This document shows, in pieces, positions 33,507 to 42,392 of a stretch of 64,000 bases of DNA. Position numbers and translations under genes: made by a program. Under the pieces are notes generated by a model. The model saw nothing but the letters and a program-made list of their open reading frames with translations, was not told the origin of the DNA and ran no database searches. The first letter of the stretch is position 1. The number at the start of each line of letters is the position of its first letter. This DNA is from an uncultured Lachnospiraceae bacterium (GTDB taxonomy: Bacteria; Bacillota; Clostridia; Lachnospirales; Lachnospiraceae): contig CANQDA010000022.1 of the NCBI GenBank assembly GCA_947591155.1, positions 1 through 64,000 on the forward strand. Reading direction: 5' to 3'.

Positions 33507-35513
33507 TCAATATCTGTTTTTCGCGTAACTCAGGACAGCGTCCTCCAGAGTCACTGCCTTCGCCCCTTTCACATTGCCGTCTTCACCGCGCTCCACGATC
33601 ACATACAGTCGGTCTTCCTTCGGCGTATCCTCCATATTATTCATGTAGATACCGCCGTCCTCATCCACCAGCATACTGATCACTCGTTCGTCGTAAAGCC
33701 ATTCACCTGTGTGCGGATTCTTCGTGATCCCGGCCTCCCTGTACTCCTGCTCTCTTTTCCGATCCTCCTCAGACGGTTCATAGGCGCCGTCTGTCACAGC
33801 GGCCTCCGCTTGCAGCATTTCACTTACCGCGGTTTCATCCTTCGAAACATCTTCTCCGTTATTCTCCGCAGCTCCCGCCGGCATCTCCTCTATCGCATCC
33901 TCTATAGCCGTCACAGTAAAACTGCTCTCCGCATCGCCCTCTGTCATCACGACAAAATACGCGATCTCCCCGTCCTCCCGTTCCACCGTCACGCTCAGCT
34001 CGCAGCCATTCGCCGCCCAGAGCGCTCCGCCGTTGCCTTCATCAAAGAAATGACCGACCGTCCTTCCGTCCATCCGCAGGGACCCATCACCCGTCGGATC
34101 ATAATGAATCCCATAGCTGCCATACTCCTGTTCAAAGAACTCCAGCCGTTCCATATCTTCCTGTTCAAGCTGCAGGTAGGATAATGTCCTATAAAGAGAT
34201 TCCAGATCGTCGTTCGCCTCTTCCGCTGCGCGGATTGCCTCCTCCTGCCTGGCAACTGCATGATTCAGTTCCCCAAGCGCTATGTCTGCCGCGCGGATTG
34301 CGTTATCCGCGTAAGCTGCCTCTTTCTCATCTTCGACCGCCGCCTTCGACTGCGCCTCCACAGATGCCTGCGCCGGCTGCTTCATTGCTGACGTCGCAAA
34401 CAGACCGCAGATCAACATGATCGTCAGGCAGGCCGTCACAAGCCTTCCCGGCGTGCGTTTCTTCAGTTTCATAATCGCACCAATCCTTTCTTCCACCGCA
34501 TTTCTGCTGAAATTGCTAAAAAGAGGGGTAAAACTGTCTTTCCTTTCCTCCATCCTGATCAGAGTCATGGCATAGGCAGACTTTGTATTCTCGCCGAACC
34601 TGCAAAGGATCGCCTCATCGCAGGAAAGCTCCATATCGCGGTTGAACAGGATGTACATCATCCAGACAAGGGGGTTGAACCAATGCAGGCACAGCGCCGC
34701 CGCCATGAGAATCTTCGTGAGCGCGTCCAGCCGCTGAATGTGGACATATTCGTGTTCCAAAATGTACAGCAAAGAATCCGCATAACCGCCTGTTCCGGCT
34801 GTTTCTCTGTTATCCGCCTTCCCCGGCAGTAAAATCACCGGGCGAAACACTCTGTAGGAGAGCGGCGCACAAATTCGGTCTGAATAACGCACCTCTAGCC
34901 TCCGCCTCAGAGGATGCATAGCAAGCCATTCCCGAACCGTCCTATTCTCCACGGGGAGCGAAGTCCCGAATTCTCTGTAGGCCCGGACATAGGCAAGCAA
35001 GAAGCAAAACGCCAGCGCCACGGCTCCAACAAACCACACGACCAGACAGATCGGCGGCAGCAAAATGCCGCCAAACGTTCTGCCGCCTGACAGCGCCGAT
35101 TCCACTCCACCGTTCGCCGGCATATGATCTTCTGCTCCCGCAAATACTGTTGTATCCGCTCCCTGCACGCTTGATATTTCGTCCGCTCCGATCCCCGTAG
35201 TCTGCCTCGCAGCAGAACCGTCCGTTCCTGTCCCCGTAGTCTGCCGGACAGCCGCATCGTCTGTTCCTGTTTCCGCCGACAGAAGTTCTGACAGATTGAC
35301 CGTCAGCGTTTCCTCAAGCGCTCCCAGTCCCGAAATCCATGTGTATATGCTCGTGACTGAACTGAGGGAAAACGGCACAAGCAGGCGGATCAGTGCCGCC
35401 ATCCACAGGATATGGAAGGTTATCTTGGGAAGATGATTGAGAAACAGGGCACGCACCACAGTCACTGCCAGTATCAGAACCGCGCCCGCAAGGCTCATCT
35501 GAAAAAAATTCAT
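33507..35513 (-). CDS. BlaR1/MecR1-type M56 metallopeptidase
   Basis: A 668-residue membrane-bound sensor peptidase. Four hydrophobic segments lie in the first half (near 5-25, 35-55, 150-175 and 360-380); the zinc site HEYVHIQRLD (HExxH) is near residue 250, facing the cytosol, with the ELSCDEAIL segment near 300. The C-terminal half is external, rich in Glu/Ala and unlike a penicillin-binding domain; it ends in GGIYMNNMEDTPKEDRLYVIVERGEDG. In the family, ligand binding outside triggers cleavage of the partner repressor BlaI. The start at 35513 follows GAGGTG. It lies 11 bp after the BlaI gene; no beta-lactamase is in sight, so the inducer is unknown. Confidence 0.88.
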   Translation of the reverse strand: MNFFQMSLAGAVLILAVTVVRALFLNHLPKITFHILWMAALIRLLVPFSLSSVTSIYTWISGLGALEETLTVNLSELLSAETGTDDAAVRQTTGTGTDGSAARQTTGIGADEISSVQGADTTVFAGAEDHMPANGGVESALSGGRTFGGILLPPICLVVWFVGAVALAFCFLLAYVRAYREFGTSLPVENRTVREWLAMHPLRRRLEVRYSDRICAPLSYRVFRPVILLPGKADNRETAGTGGYADSLLYILEHEYVHIQRLDALTKILMAAALCLHWFNPLVWMMYILFNRDMELSCDEAILCRFGENTKSAYAMTLIRMEERKDSFTPLFSNFSRNAVEERIGAIMKLKKRTPGRLVTACLTIMLICGLFATSAMKQPAQASVEAQSKAAVEDEKEAAYADNAIRAADIALGELNHAVARQEEAIRAAEEANDDLESLYRTLSYLQLEQEDMERLEFFEQEYGSYGIHYDPTGDGSLRMDGRTVGHFFDEGNGGALWAANGCELSVTVEREDGEIAYFVVMTEGDAESSFTVTAIEDAIEEMPAGAAENNGEDVSKDETAVSEMLQAEAAVTDGAYEPSEEDRKREQEYREAGITKNPHTGEWLYDERVISMLVDEDGGIYMNNMEDTPKEDRLYVIVERGEDGNVKGAKAVTLEDAVLSYAKNRY

Positions 35514-35524
35514 ATCTGCGCACC

Positions 35525-35938
35525 TCACTTCCTCTCTTCCACCGCGGCAGTCCTCCCCTGCATCGGATCAGGCGCGTCTGACCCATTCTCTTCCACCATC
35601 TTCTTCAGCCGCCCGATCTGCTCCGCCGACAGCCGCCTGCTGCCGATCAGGGCCGCAAACAGCTTATCAACCGAACCGTCATAGATCTTGTTGATCAGTT
35701 CGTCCGTCTCCGCCGCCTGTACTTCCTCCTGCGTGATCTGCGCGTGGCACATAAAATTCGGCTCCGACCGCTCAATCGCCCCCTTACTGATGCACCGCTT
35801 GATCAGCGTGTAGGTCGTGTTCATGTTCCAGCCGACTTTCTCCTTCAGCACATCCGAGATGTGTTTTGCGGTACAGTCTCCCTCTTTCCAGAGCACATGC
35901 ATGACTTTGAGTTCCGAATCGAACAGTTTTACATCCAT
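35525..35938 (-). CDS. BlaI/MecI/CopY-type repressor
   Basis: A 137-residue winged-helix repressor. KLFDSELKVMHVLWKEGDCTAKHISDVL forms the DNA-binding domain, followed by NTTYTLIKRCISKGAIER, and the C-terminal half is a dimerisation helix. The family is inactivated by cleavage from a BlaR1-type partner, here the next gene. The ATG at 35938 follows TTGGAGG. Three palindromic operators straddle its own promoter. Confidence 0.93.
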   Translation of the reverse strand: MDVKLFDSELKVMHVLWKEGDCTAKHISDVLKEKVGWNMNTTYTLIKRCISKGAIERSEPNFMCHAQITQEEVQAAETDELINKIYDGSVDKLFAALIGSRRLSAEQIGRLKKMVEENGSDAPDPMQGRTAAVEERK

Positions 35939-35959
35939 CTTTTTATCCTCCAACATAAA

Positions 35960-36028
35960 ACTACTGCAGTAGTACATCGTTATACTACCACAGTAGTTTG
36001 GTTTTGTCAATACACTACTCGCGTAGTG
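35960..36028 (-). promoter_or_regulatory. blaI promoter with three BlaI operators
   Basis: The promoter on the minus strand is TTGACA (36010-36005), 17 bp, TAGTAT (35987-35982). Three palindromes of the BlaI type (core ACTAC-N4-GTAGT) surround it: ACTACTGCAGTAGT (35960-35973), ACTACCACAGTAGT (35984-35997, overlapping the -10) and CACTACTCGCGTAGTG (36013-36028, just upstream of the -35). Spacings are 24 and about 30 bp, so cooperative repression is likely. Confidence 0.85.
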
Positions 36029-36090
36029 TTCAAGGTTCACCTTATACGGTTCCGGCTCCGATGCCTCCTTTATGACGGCGCTACCGCCTC
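36029..36090 (-). pseudogene. Flavodoxin gene fragment 2
   Basis: This stretch matches the intact flavodoxin gene (near 44195-44250) over about 60 bp with few changes, encoding GGSAVIKE and EPYKV-type sequence. It abuts the BlaI operators and carries no start or stop of its own. It is a different part of the gene from fragment 1. Confidence 0.75.
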
Positions 36091-36099
36091 GACAGACCC

Positions 36100-37491
36100 T
36101 TACTCATGAAGCGTACTGTTTTTGCGCCCTTCCGATATAGCCGTATTTAATTTTTCCTGTAAATTACTTGCGCATTCTTCAGGAGTAACAGCAAAATTAC
36201 CGTCTGCCTCTTTGGTCAAAAGCAACGCTATCTCTTTGTAAAATACACTCCGGACAGAATTTTCACTTCCCTGCCAGTTCGGGAGATTATGTGTATAATC
36301 AACTGAATTTACGGTATTATTTGAGAACGCCTCCAAAAGCAAGATATCATCTTTGTATTTTTCCATGACTTTCTTGCTTACAGGGATACTCCCGGCGGAA
36401 CATTCAAGCCACTTATCGGTTTCATAGAAATATTTCAGGAAATCTTTTGCTATTTCTATTTTTTCGCTGTCGCCGTTATCAAAAATCTCAAATCCTTCGT
36501 TGAAGATCGTACAGTGATTTCCGGGATAATTAACAAAGCCGTATTTCTTAAAAGTATTTGCTTCCTCATTGTAATCTTCCTTAACTCTGCTGTATGTTGA
36601 ACTTCCCAGATTAAAGTTATAAAAGGTAAGCTCGTCCATTTTGAATTTACTGCTGTTGTCGGACATTGTTTTGTCATACGGAACGGGCAGATACCAACCG
36701 GAATCCACACCGTTCTGAAGCCACCTGAGGGCGGAAATAACATCAGGATTATCGGCAAGATCAAAATTGTTGTCGCTGTCAAACAGGTCGCCGCCGAAAG
36801 CGCGCAGCATTGTCATTATATGGGTATCGCCCTGATTATCTTTTGCGTACATCATCATAGGGACTTTCCCTTTGCCTTCTTTTGCAAATCCATCCGCAAG
36901 TGTATTCAGTATCTTTGTCCAGTCCTCCATGCTCCAGTTTGAAATCACTGCGCCCTCGTCAACATATTCGCTCAAACCGTATTGTTCAAGCATCTCCCTG
37001 TTATATATGAGAATGTTCTCAGAGCACATATAGGGCAGCATATAGAGCTTATCATTAAATCGTCCGTGTTCCAAAAATGCAGGGAATATATCCTCTTTCA
37101 TTTCCGGCGTAAGGACGTCGTCTACAGGGACAACTTTTCCTGTATGGATAAACGAACTCATATTGAAAAATCCGTCATATAAGATATCGGCCGCATCGCT
37201 TTTACCGAAAGAATTTGTGATTGCCTTCGTTTCCTCACCGCCTTCAAATTCTATGACTTTTATTCTGACATCTTTATCATACTGTGCAATAAAATCCTTG
37301 CTCGCAAGATCGAGGAGCGTATAGGCATTTTTTACATTTTCATTAGAAATGCAATTCATAGTACTGGTATGAGGCACTTTTATAATAATTTCTTTTTCCG
37401 GTTCTTTTTGTCCGGAACAAGCGGAAAGGCAGAAGGAAAATAACACTGCTATGACGATCTCCAATAAAAATGCAGGAATTCTTTTTCTCAT
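36100..37491 (-). CDS. Extracellular solute-binding lipoprotein (family 1)
   Basis: A 463-residue ABC-type binding protein. A signal peptide ends in the lipobox LSACSGQ (Cys near residue 25), anchoring it to the outer face of the membrane. The mature part has the family-1 fold: KAITNSFGKSDAADILYDG near 80, FNDKLYMLPYMCSENILIYN near 140, and a C-terminal helix-rich half. These proteins bind sugars or oligosaccharides; the ligand is unknown. No permease genes are nearby. Instead the next gene upstream is a hybrid histidine kinase (13-bp gap), so the pair may form a ligand sensor. Confidence 0.88.
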   Translation of the reverse strand: MRKRIPAFLLEIVIAVLFSFCLSACSGQKEPEKEIIIKVPHTSTMNCISNENVKNAYTLLDLASKDFIAQYDKDVRIKVIEFEGGEETKAITNSFGKSDAADILYDGFFNMSSFIHTGKVVPVDDVLTPEMKEDIFPAFLEHGRFNDKLYMLPYMCSENILIYNREMLEQYGLSEYVDEGAVISNWSMEDWTKILNTLADGFAKEGKGKVPMMMYAKDNQGDTHIMTMLRAFGGDLFDSDNNFDLADNPDVISALRWLQNGVDSGWYLPVPYDKTMSDNSSKFKMDELTFYNFNLGSSTYSRVKEDYNEEANTFKKYGFVNYPGNHCTIFNEGFEIFDNGDSEKIEIAKDFLKYFYETDKWLECSAGSIPVSKKVMEKYKDDILLLEAFSNNTVNSVDYTHNLPNWQGSENSVRSVFYKEIALLLTKEADGNFAVTPEECASNLQEKLNTAISEGRKNSTLHE

Positions 37492-37504
37492 TTTTCTAAT
37501 CTCC

Positions 37505-39715
37505 TTATTGACTGTTACGTTTTTCGTGATCGATTTTCTCCATTTTACTAAGCAGGGTATTGATATCGATCGGCTTTGTCAAAAAGTCGTCCATTCCGCT
37601 GTCTAAAGCCTTGTCCCTGTCCTCCTGAAAACTGTTTGCGGTACAGGCGAATATGGTAACCGTTTTGGCATCTTCACGGTGAAGTCCCCTGATCCTCGCC
37701 GACGCCTCGCAGCCGTCCATGACAGGCATGCGCATATCCATAAGGATTATGCTGAACTCGTTTATCTTTGATCTCTCAAAGATCTCCACAGCCTCCTGAC
37801 CGTTCTCGGCGTGTACAGGAACAAATCCGAACTGGTTGAGTATCTCCATCAGTATTTCCGCATTCAGTTCGTTATCTTCGGCGACAAGAATTTTCGTTGA
37901 CCTGGCGCCGTCACCGGAATTATCAACTGTCTTTTCAGCATCCTCCGAATTTATCTTCAGATAGTCCGGAATTTCACAAATTTCAGCAGGAATTTCAACC
38001 GTAAACGTACTGCCTTTGTTTAATTCGCTCTCTACGCTTATTTCTCCGCCCATTGCATTTACAAGCAGCTTGCTTATCGCCATTCCTAAGCCTGTGCCTT
38101 TGGTGGAGTTGGATGTGCTGCTGCGGTCCTGGGTAAATTTATTAAATATTTCATTCATAAATTCCTTACTCATTCCGCAGCCTGTATCCTCACAGACAAA
38201 TGTAGTCATAACATGATTTTCGTCGATCATGCTTTGATTTACCGAAAATTTTATAGATCCTCCTGCCGGAGTAAATTTTGCCGCGTTGCCGACAATGTTC
38301 ATAAGCACTTGTTTGATATGTACCTCATCACACTGTATGCATGGGACTGTTATATGGATATCTTTTATAAATTCAACTCCACGTCCTGTAATATTATCGT
38401 ACTGCATGGAATAAACAGACTCTGACATTGTTTCGACCAACATCGGGGCACGGGTAATTTCCACTTTCCCCGCCTGAAGTTTGGATATATCCAGCACATC
38501 GTTTATGAGCGCAAGCAGATATTCTGCCGTATTCTGTGATTTCTTCAGCCACTCTTTTATCTGAAGATGTTTCTCCGGAGTATCGATTGAATTCATCATC
38601 AGGTAATTTAATCCGACAATACCGTTCAATGGCGTGCGGATCTCGTGGCTCATATTGGACAAGAATTCGCTTTGCGCCTTTTCCTGAGCGTGGGCCATCT
38701 GCGTTTTTCTTTGCATGATAATGGTCGCTACGAACGCAATGATGATGACAAGGATCGCAGCGCTCATTGCCGCAATGATAAGCAAAACAAATAATCTTGT
38801 CTGGTCTTTTACTACCTTATCGCTTACCGACATGATAAAATACCAGTCAACACTGCTGCTGTTTAACGGGGCGCAGTAGTTCAGTTCACGAACGCCGTTT
38901 TTTTCCATAGAGAACCAGAATTCTTCGCGTGCATGCATTTTTTCTTGTACATCGGAGGGCGTGAGGTTCGATCTGTCACAGCGTTCCACTATATCAAACA
39001 AATTATCAGAGACAGAGCTTGCCGCGTCTTTTCTGTCCACAACATATTCGCCTTTTTCATCGACTACCGAACTGTAGCCTTGCGTATTGCCTGATCCATC
39101 AACATAATTTTCGATTACAAGACCGTCCACAATAGAAGATCTCTTGCAAACTCCTATCACGGCGTAAACCTCTTTTTGATCTTCGCCAATTCTTATATCG
39201 GATAATACTTCATCTTTCGGATTGTCCGGCAATCTATAACCATAAATTACAACTTTATCGGAGCCCATCACAGGAAGCGAATCATAACCGATGACTTTGT
39301 AACTGTCAGTATCTGCGAACAGATCCATATACGGATAATAGTCCGCATCTTCGCTGCCTTTTCTGTAAGTAATATCGGTATAATAGGAACCGTCTTCCAT
39401 AAGCAGATAAACTTTATCGAATGTTGATTCATACGCTTCAATTCCCAGATATTCGTTTATTTGACTTACAGTTTTCAAGTTCTCACTGTTTCGCTTCAGT
39501 CTTTCGCCTATGCGCTGCTGATTTTTCCAGCTATATTCAATAAACATAGTGATCGTATTTCGGTCATGCACAGCCACTTCCCTGATGTTGTCGACCGCTG
39601 CATCTTCGAGGATATTTCCTGTCACAATTGAATATACATAGATCGCCAGAAAAAATACTATTATTACAAAACAAATAAATAATGCATAGAAATGTTTGCT
39701 TTTTGCTTGTTTCAT
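37505..39715 (-). CDS. Hybrid histidine kinase with extracellular sensor
   Basis: A 736-residue membrane kinase. A first transmembrane helix (11-31) and a second (near 305-330) enclose a roughly 270-residue extracellular domain of dCache type. HisKA follows with MSHEIRTPLNGIV (phosphorylated His, near 353), then HATPase with NAAKFTPAGGSIKF (N box) and GTGLGMAISK (G2 box), then a receiver domain from about 610 with VAEDNELN, LMDMRMPVMDG (Asp) and LTKPID. No output domain is fused. It lies directly upstream of the binding-protein gene on the same strand. No separate response regulator or Hpt protein is adjacent. Confidence 0.92.
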   Translation of the reverse strand: MKQAKSKHFYALFICFVIIVFFLAIYVYSIVTGNILEDAAVDNIREVAVHDRNTITMFIEYSWKNQQRIGERLKRNSENLKTVSQINEYLGIEAYESTFDKVYLLMEDGSYYTDITYRKGSEDADYYPYMDLFADTDSYKVIGYDSLPVMGSDKVVIYGYRLPDNPKDEVLSDIRIGEDQKEVYAVIGVCKRSSIVDGLVIENYVDGSGNTQGYSSVVDEKGEYVVDRKDAASSVSDNLFDIVERCDRSNLTPSDVQEKMHAREEFWFSMEKNGVRELNYCAPLNSSSVDWYFIMSVSDKVVKDQTRLFVLLIIAAMSAAILVIIIAFVATIIMQRKTQMAHAQEKAQSEFLSNMSHEIRTPLNGIVGLNYLMMNSIDTPEKHLQIKEWLKKSQNTAEYLLALINDVLDISKLQAGKVEITRAPMLVETMSESVYSMQYDNITGRGVEFIKDIHITVPCIQCDEVHIKQVLMNIVGNAAKFTPAGGSIKFSVNQSMIDENHVMTTFVCEDTGCGMSKEFMNEIFNKFTQDRSSTSNSTKGTGLGMAISKLLVNAMGGEISVESELNKGSTFTVEIPAEICEIPDYLKINSEDAEKTVDNSGDGARSTKILVAEDNELNAEILMEILNQFGFVPVHAENGQEAVEIFERSKINEFSIILMDMRMPVMDGCEASARIRGLHREDAKTVTIFACTANSFQEDRDKALDSGMDDFLTKPIDINTLLSKMEKIDHEKRNSQ

Positions 39716-39965
39716 AAATTCACAGCTTTCTTATAATGTACCGCACATATGCGTTTGTTTTCAGATCAAATTTCTCATTCTGCTTTATCAAGCAACTTCC
39801 TTTGTACAGCTATTTTTATTAGAACATATAATATGTTATTTGTCAATAATCTGTAACTTCTTAAGTTCCCGCCTGATGAATCAGGCATAAAACCGTTAAT
39901 TCAACATTTTCTGTTCTCTTCATATATCCGCCGAAAGGGCCTGTCCGCCTCCTGACGGATGCAGC

Positions 39966-40146
39966 TTATTCCCTCAGCGCGTCAAGGTCAATCTTGTAGA
40001 TCATCTCCTGCGCCAGTTCTTTTCGCTCCACAAACATCAGCATATAAACAGGATAATAACATATTTTTCCGGAAACGCTGACATTTTCATTGTGAAACAC
40101 ATAGGCTTTCGGGATCACCTGTCCGTTTTTCCAATATATTTTACCC
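39966..40146 (-). pseudogene. C-terminal remnant of an unrecognised gene
   Basis: An open stretch of about 58 codons with no good start and an in-frame stop just upstream (TAG near 40147) encodes IYWKNGQVIPKAYVFHNE, then KICYYPVYMLMFVERKE and ends DLDALRE. I do not recognise the family. It reads into tandem repeats at its 5' side, suggesting truncation by insertion or slippage. The rest of the long gap 39716-40240 holds no convincing gene. Confidence 0.4.
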
Positions 40147-40199
40147 TATTTTGTCCGTTTTTCCAATATGTTTTTCGGTGTTTTTGTCCGTTTTTCCAA
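40120..40199. repeat. Three TGTCCGTTTTTCCAA direct repeats
   Basis: TGTCCGTTTTTCCAA occurs at 40120-40134, 40152-40166 and 40185-40199, with 32- and 33-bp periods (three helical turns). Spacers share partial similarity (ATAT, TTTT runs). Such phased short repeats can be protein-binding sites or a transposon end. The last copy is followed by AAAAAACTTGC. Confidence 0.65.
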
Positions 40200-40230
40200 A
40201 AAACTTGCTAACAGATCAAGTAAAACCAGC

Positions 40231-40279
40231 TGAAATAAAAATGCACCAATTTTGACTTTCTCTATGTCAAAACCGGTGC
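40231..40279 (-). terminator. Terminator after CooC-like gene
   Basis: On the minus strand TGCACCGGTTTTGAC and GTCAAAATTGGTGCA form a 15-bp stem with two G-U pairs and a nine-base loop, followed by TTTTTATTTC. It lies about 65 bp past the CooC-like gene stop. Confidence 0.85.
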
Positions 40280-40344
40280 ACTTAGGAATCGTGTCAAATG
40301 TTGATTATTGCTCATTTACCGCAGCAGTTTTTCGGCCACTTTCC

Positions 40345-41115
40345 CTACAACCCTAGTTTCTGCGCAATATCGCACAGCGCGCTGCGTACCGGAGAGTCTT
40401 TGGGAAGCTGGATGATCGGCTTCCCGTCACAGTCATACCGATACACATTCGGGTCATGGGGCACTACGCCCAGGAGATTTAATCCCTGTTTGTTGATCTC
40501 CGCCATCGTCCCTTCATCCAGCTCTCCTTCCGGCGCACTGTTCACGATCAGACCCACTGTCTTCGGCTTAAAATTCAGTTCCTTCATCAGGGCCGCGATC
40601 CTGCCTGCCGCCTGTACGCCCCGTCTGGAGCAGTCGCTCACCAATATGGCCGTCTCCATGGTTGGGATCAGGCCCCGGCTGATATGCTCCATTCCGGCCT
40701 CGTTGTCCACCACCACATAGGGATACTGGCTCTGCAGCTTCTGGATCTGTGTCTGCACCAGGCCATTGACAAAGCAGTAGCAGCCCTGTCCCTGCGTCCG
40801 TCCCATCACCATCAGGTCGTAATCGTCCTGCTCCGCAACCGCATCCGACAGCCGCATTTCCAAATACGCCTGTTTCGTCATTCCGGCCGGGATCTGATAA
40901 CGGCTGTCCACGCCCGCCCGCTCGATCTCCTCCCGCAGTTCGCCCAATGTAAGCTCCACGTCTACGCCGAGCACCTCGTTCAGATTCGAGTTCGCGTCCG
41001 CGTCCACCGCCAGCACCGGCTTTTTTCCGTTCTCACACAGGTACTGGATCAGCAGTCCGCACAATGTCGTTTTTCCTACGCCGCCCTTTCCGGCGACCGC
41101 TATGATATGTCCCAT
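40345..41115 (-). CDS. CooC-like nickel-insertion ATPase
   Basis: A 256-residue MinD/ParA-class ATPase with the deviant Walker A KGGVGKTT (residues 10-17) and DADANSN. The GRTQGQGCYCFVNGL segment with its Cys-x-Cys metal site near residue 108 and VVVDNEAGMEHISRG are signatures of CooC/AcsF, which load Ni into CO dehydrogenase or acetyl-CoA synthase. Neither enzyme is in the window, so the target is unknown. It directly follows a small zinc-ribbon gene on the same strand and ends before a strong terminator. Confidence 0.85.
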   Translation of the reverse strand: MGHIIAVAGKGGVGKTTLCGLLIQYLCENGKKPVLAVDADANSNLNEVLGVDVELTLGELREEIERAGVDSRYQIPAGMTKQAYLEMRLSDAVAEQDDYDLMVMGRTQGQGCYCFVNGLVQTQIQKLQSQYPYVVVDNEAGMEHISRGLIPTMETAILVSDCSRRGVQAAGRIAALMKELNFKPKTVGLIVNSAPEGELDEGTMAEINKQGLNLLGVVPHDPNVYRYDCDGKPIIQLPKDSPVRSALCDIAQKLGL

Positions 41116-41133
41116 AATTCCTGTTTTCTCCTG

Positions 41134-41325
41134 CTAGTGAATGGATACACTGCTGCCCTCCGGCAATACATAGCCGCAGACCGCACATTTGCTCTCTCCA
41201 ACCGTCAGCCCGTCCTTGAGAAAAACTTCGATTCCGTCCGATTCATGACAGTTTGGACACTCAATCTCCATGATCTGTTTCTGACCTCTTACGTCCTGAC
41301 AATCCGCAAATTCAATGTTTCCCAT
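41134..41325 (-). CDS. Small zinc-ribbon protein
   Basis: A 63-residue protein with two CxxC pairs, ECPNCHES and KCAVCGYV, spaced about 25 residues apart, as in rubredoxin-like or zinc-ribbon folds. The ATG at 41325 (MGNIEF) follows GAGGAGGG. It precedes the CooC-like gene by 18 bp and is probably its operon partner, perhaps handling metal. I do not recognise a named family. Confidence 0.7.
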   Translation of the reverse strand: MGNIEFADCQDVRGQKQIMEIECPNCHESDGIEVFLKDGLTVGESKCAVCGYVLPEGSSVSIH

Positions 41326-41478
41326 TTTAAGCCCTCCTCGACACAGTCTGTTCTTTTCTGAACACATTGTTGATTTTTTATTTCAGCCTCATTATAATAA
41401 GCACATAAAAAAGTTCAATCGTCAATTATCTGACTTTGACAGGTTTCTGAACAGAAACGGAAAATTGTTGAGAAAGGA

Positions 41479-42087
41479 ATGGATATAATTATGGAAGAAA
41501 AGCGAAAAGACGACCGGCGCAGCAGATACACCCGCCAGACGATCAAAGATATTTTTCTCGAAGAACTGAAAACAAAGCCTTATAACAAAATCACAGTGAC
41601 AGAAATCTGTAAAAAGGCAGAGATGAACCGCGGCACGTTCTATCTCCATTACTACGATATAGATGATGTGCTGAACAATATTTTTGAAGATTTTCTCTCC
41701 AATACTTCAAGCGTTCTGGAACATGTACTGTGCCCGAATAAGCAGAACTGCACCTATCCGTTCTGCGAAAAAATACAGTCCTCTCCCCGGTATCAGATAC
41801 TCTTTTCCGACGACGTCGTCTCCGCCCGGATGCTGGAAAAGCTTTCTGATACGGGTAAGGAAAGCTTCATCACACACCTGATGCAGAAAAGCCTCCTGAC
41901 CTTTGAACAGGCGGAGGCAGTTTTCTGGTTTCAGATGAACGGCTGTCTTGCGATCAACCGAATGATGCTGAAAAACAAATGCACGGACTGGAGCCGGATC
42001 CAGCAGACCATCGATCAGTTCATCCGAGCCGGCCTGGAAACCTTCCTGATTCATGACCAGCGCGAAGAAGCCTGCAGCGGCCAATGA
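41479..42087 (+). CDS. TetR/AcrR-type regulator
   Basis: A 202-residue helical regulator. The N-terminal DNA-binding domain is clear: RYTRQTIKDIFLEEL, then ITVTEICKKAEMNRGTFYLHYYD, the TetR helix-turn-helix. The C-terminal ligand domain is variable, and includes a Cys pair region, CPNKQNCTYPFC. Two possible starts (41479 and 41491) share the same ribosome site; the first is given. It is divergent from the zinc-ribbon/CooC pair and convergent with the small Cys-rich gene, so it may regulate that cluster. Confidence 0.85.
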   Translation: MDIIMEEKRKDDRRSRYTRQTIKDIFLEELKTKPYNKITVTEICKKAEMNRGTFYLHYYDIDDVLNNIFEDFLSNTSSVLEHVLCPNKQNCTYPFCEKIQSSPRYQILFSDDVVSARMLEKLSDTGKESFITHLMQKSLLTFEQAEAVFWFQMNGCLAINRMMLKNKCTDWSRIQQTIDQFIRAGLETFLIHDQREEACSGQ

Positions 42088-42100
42088 GACAAACGATTTG

Positions 42101-42274
42101 TCAATCGCGGTAATTCTCCGCACATTTGGCGCAGGCCGCGTTTCGGCTGCAGGAAAAGGAAAGGATCGTGTCCTCAAACACCCGGACCTGATCTGCCTTC
42201 TCGAAAGTAATGGTATGGGTGACGGGCGTCCAGTCGACCGGACATTTGTACTTAAATTCTTCTGTATATGGCAT
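42101..42274 (-). CDS. 57-residue Cys-rich protein
   Basis: A short gene with a good ribosome site (GGGAGG, five bases before the ATG at 42274). The product begins MPYTEEFKYKCPVDWTPVTH and ends with CSRNAACAKCAENYRD, giving four Cys, two of them as CAKC. The size and Cys spacing suggest a metal-binding or redox role. I do not recognise the family. It ends only 14 bp from the convergent TetR gene. Confidence 0.65.
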   Translation of the reverse strand: MPYTEEFKYKCPVDWTPVTHTITFEKADQVRVFEDTILSFSCSRNAACAKCAENYRD

Positions 42275-42392
42275 AGAAGCCTCCCTTGCTTACAATCTGC
42301 ACTTCTTCGTATCATATCCTGAAATCACGATGATTCTCATCTCCCTGGGCAGATAATCCTCCGTGAAATGATCCGGGTGAACATTTGCAAAA

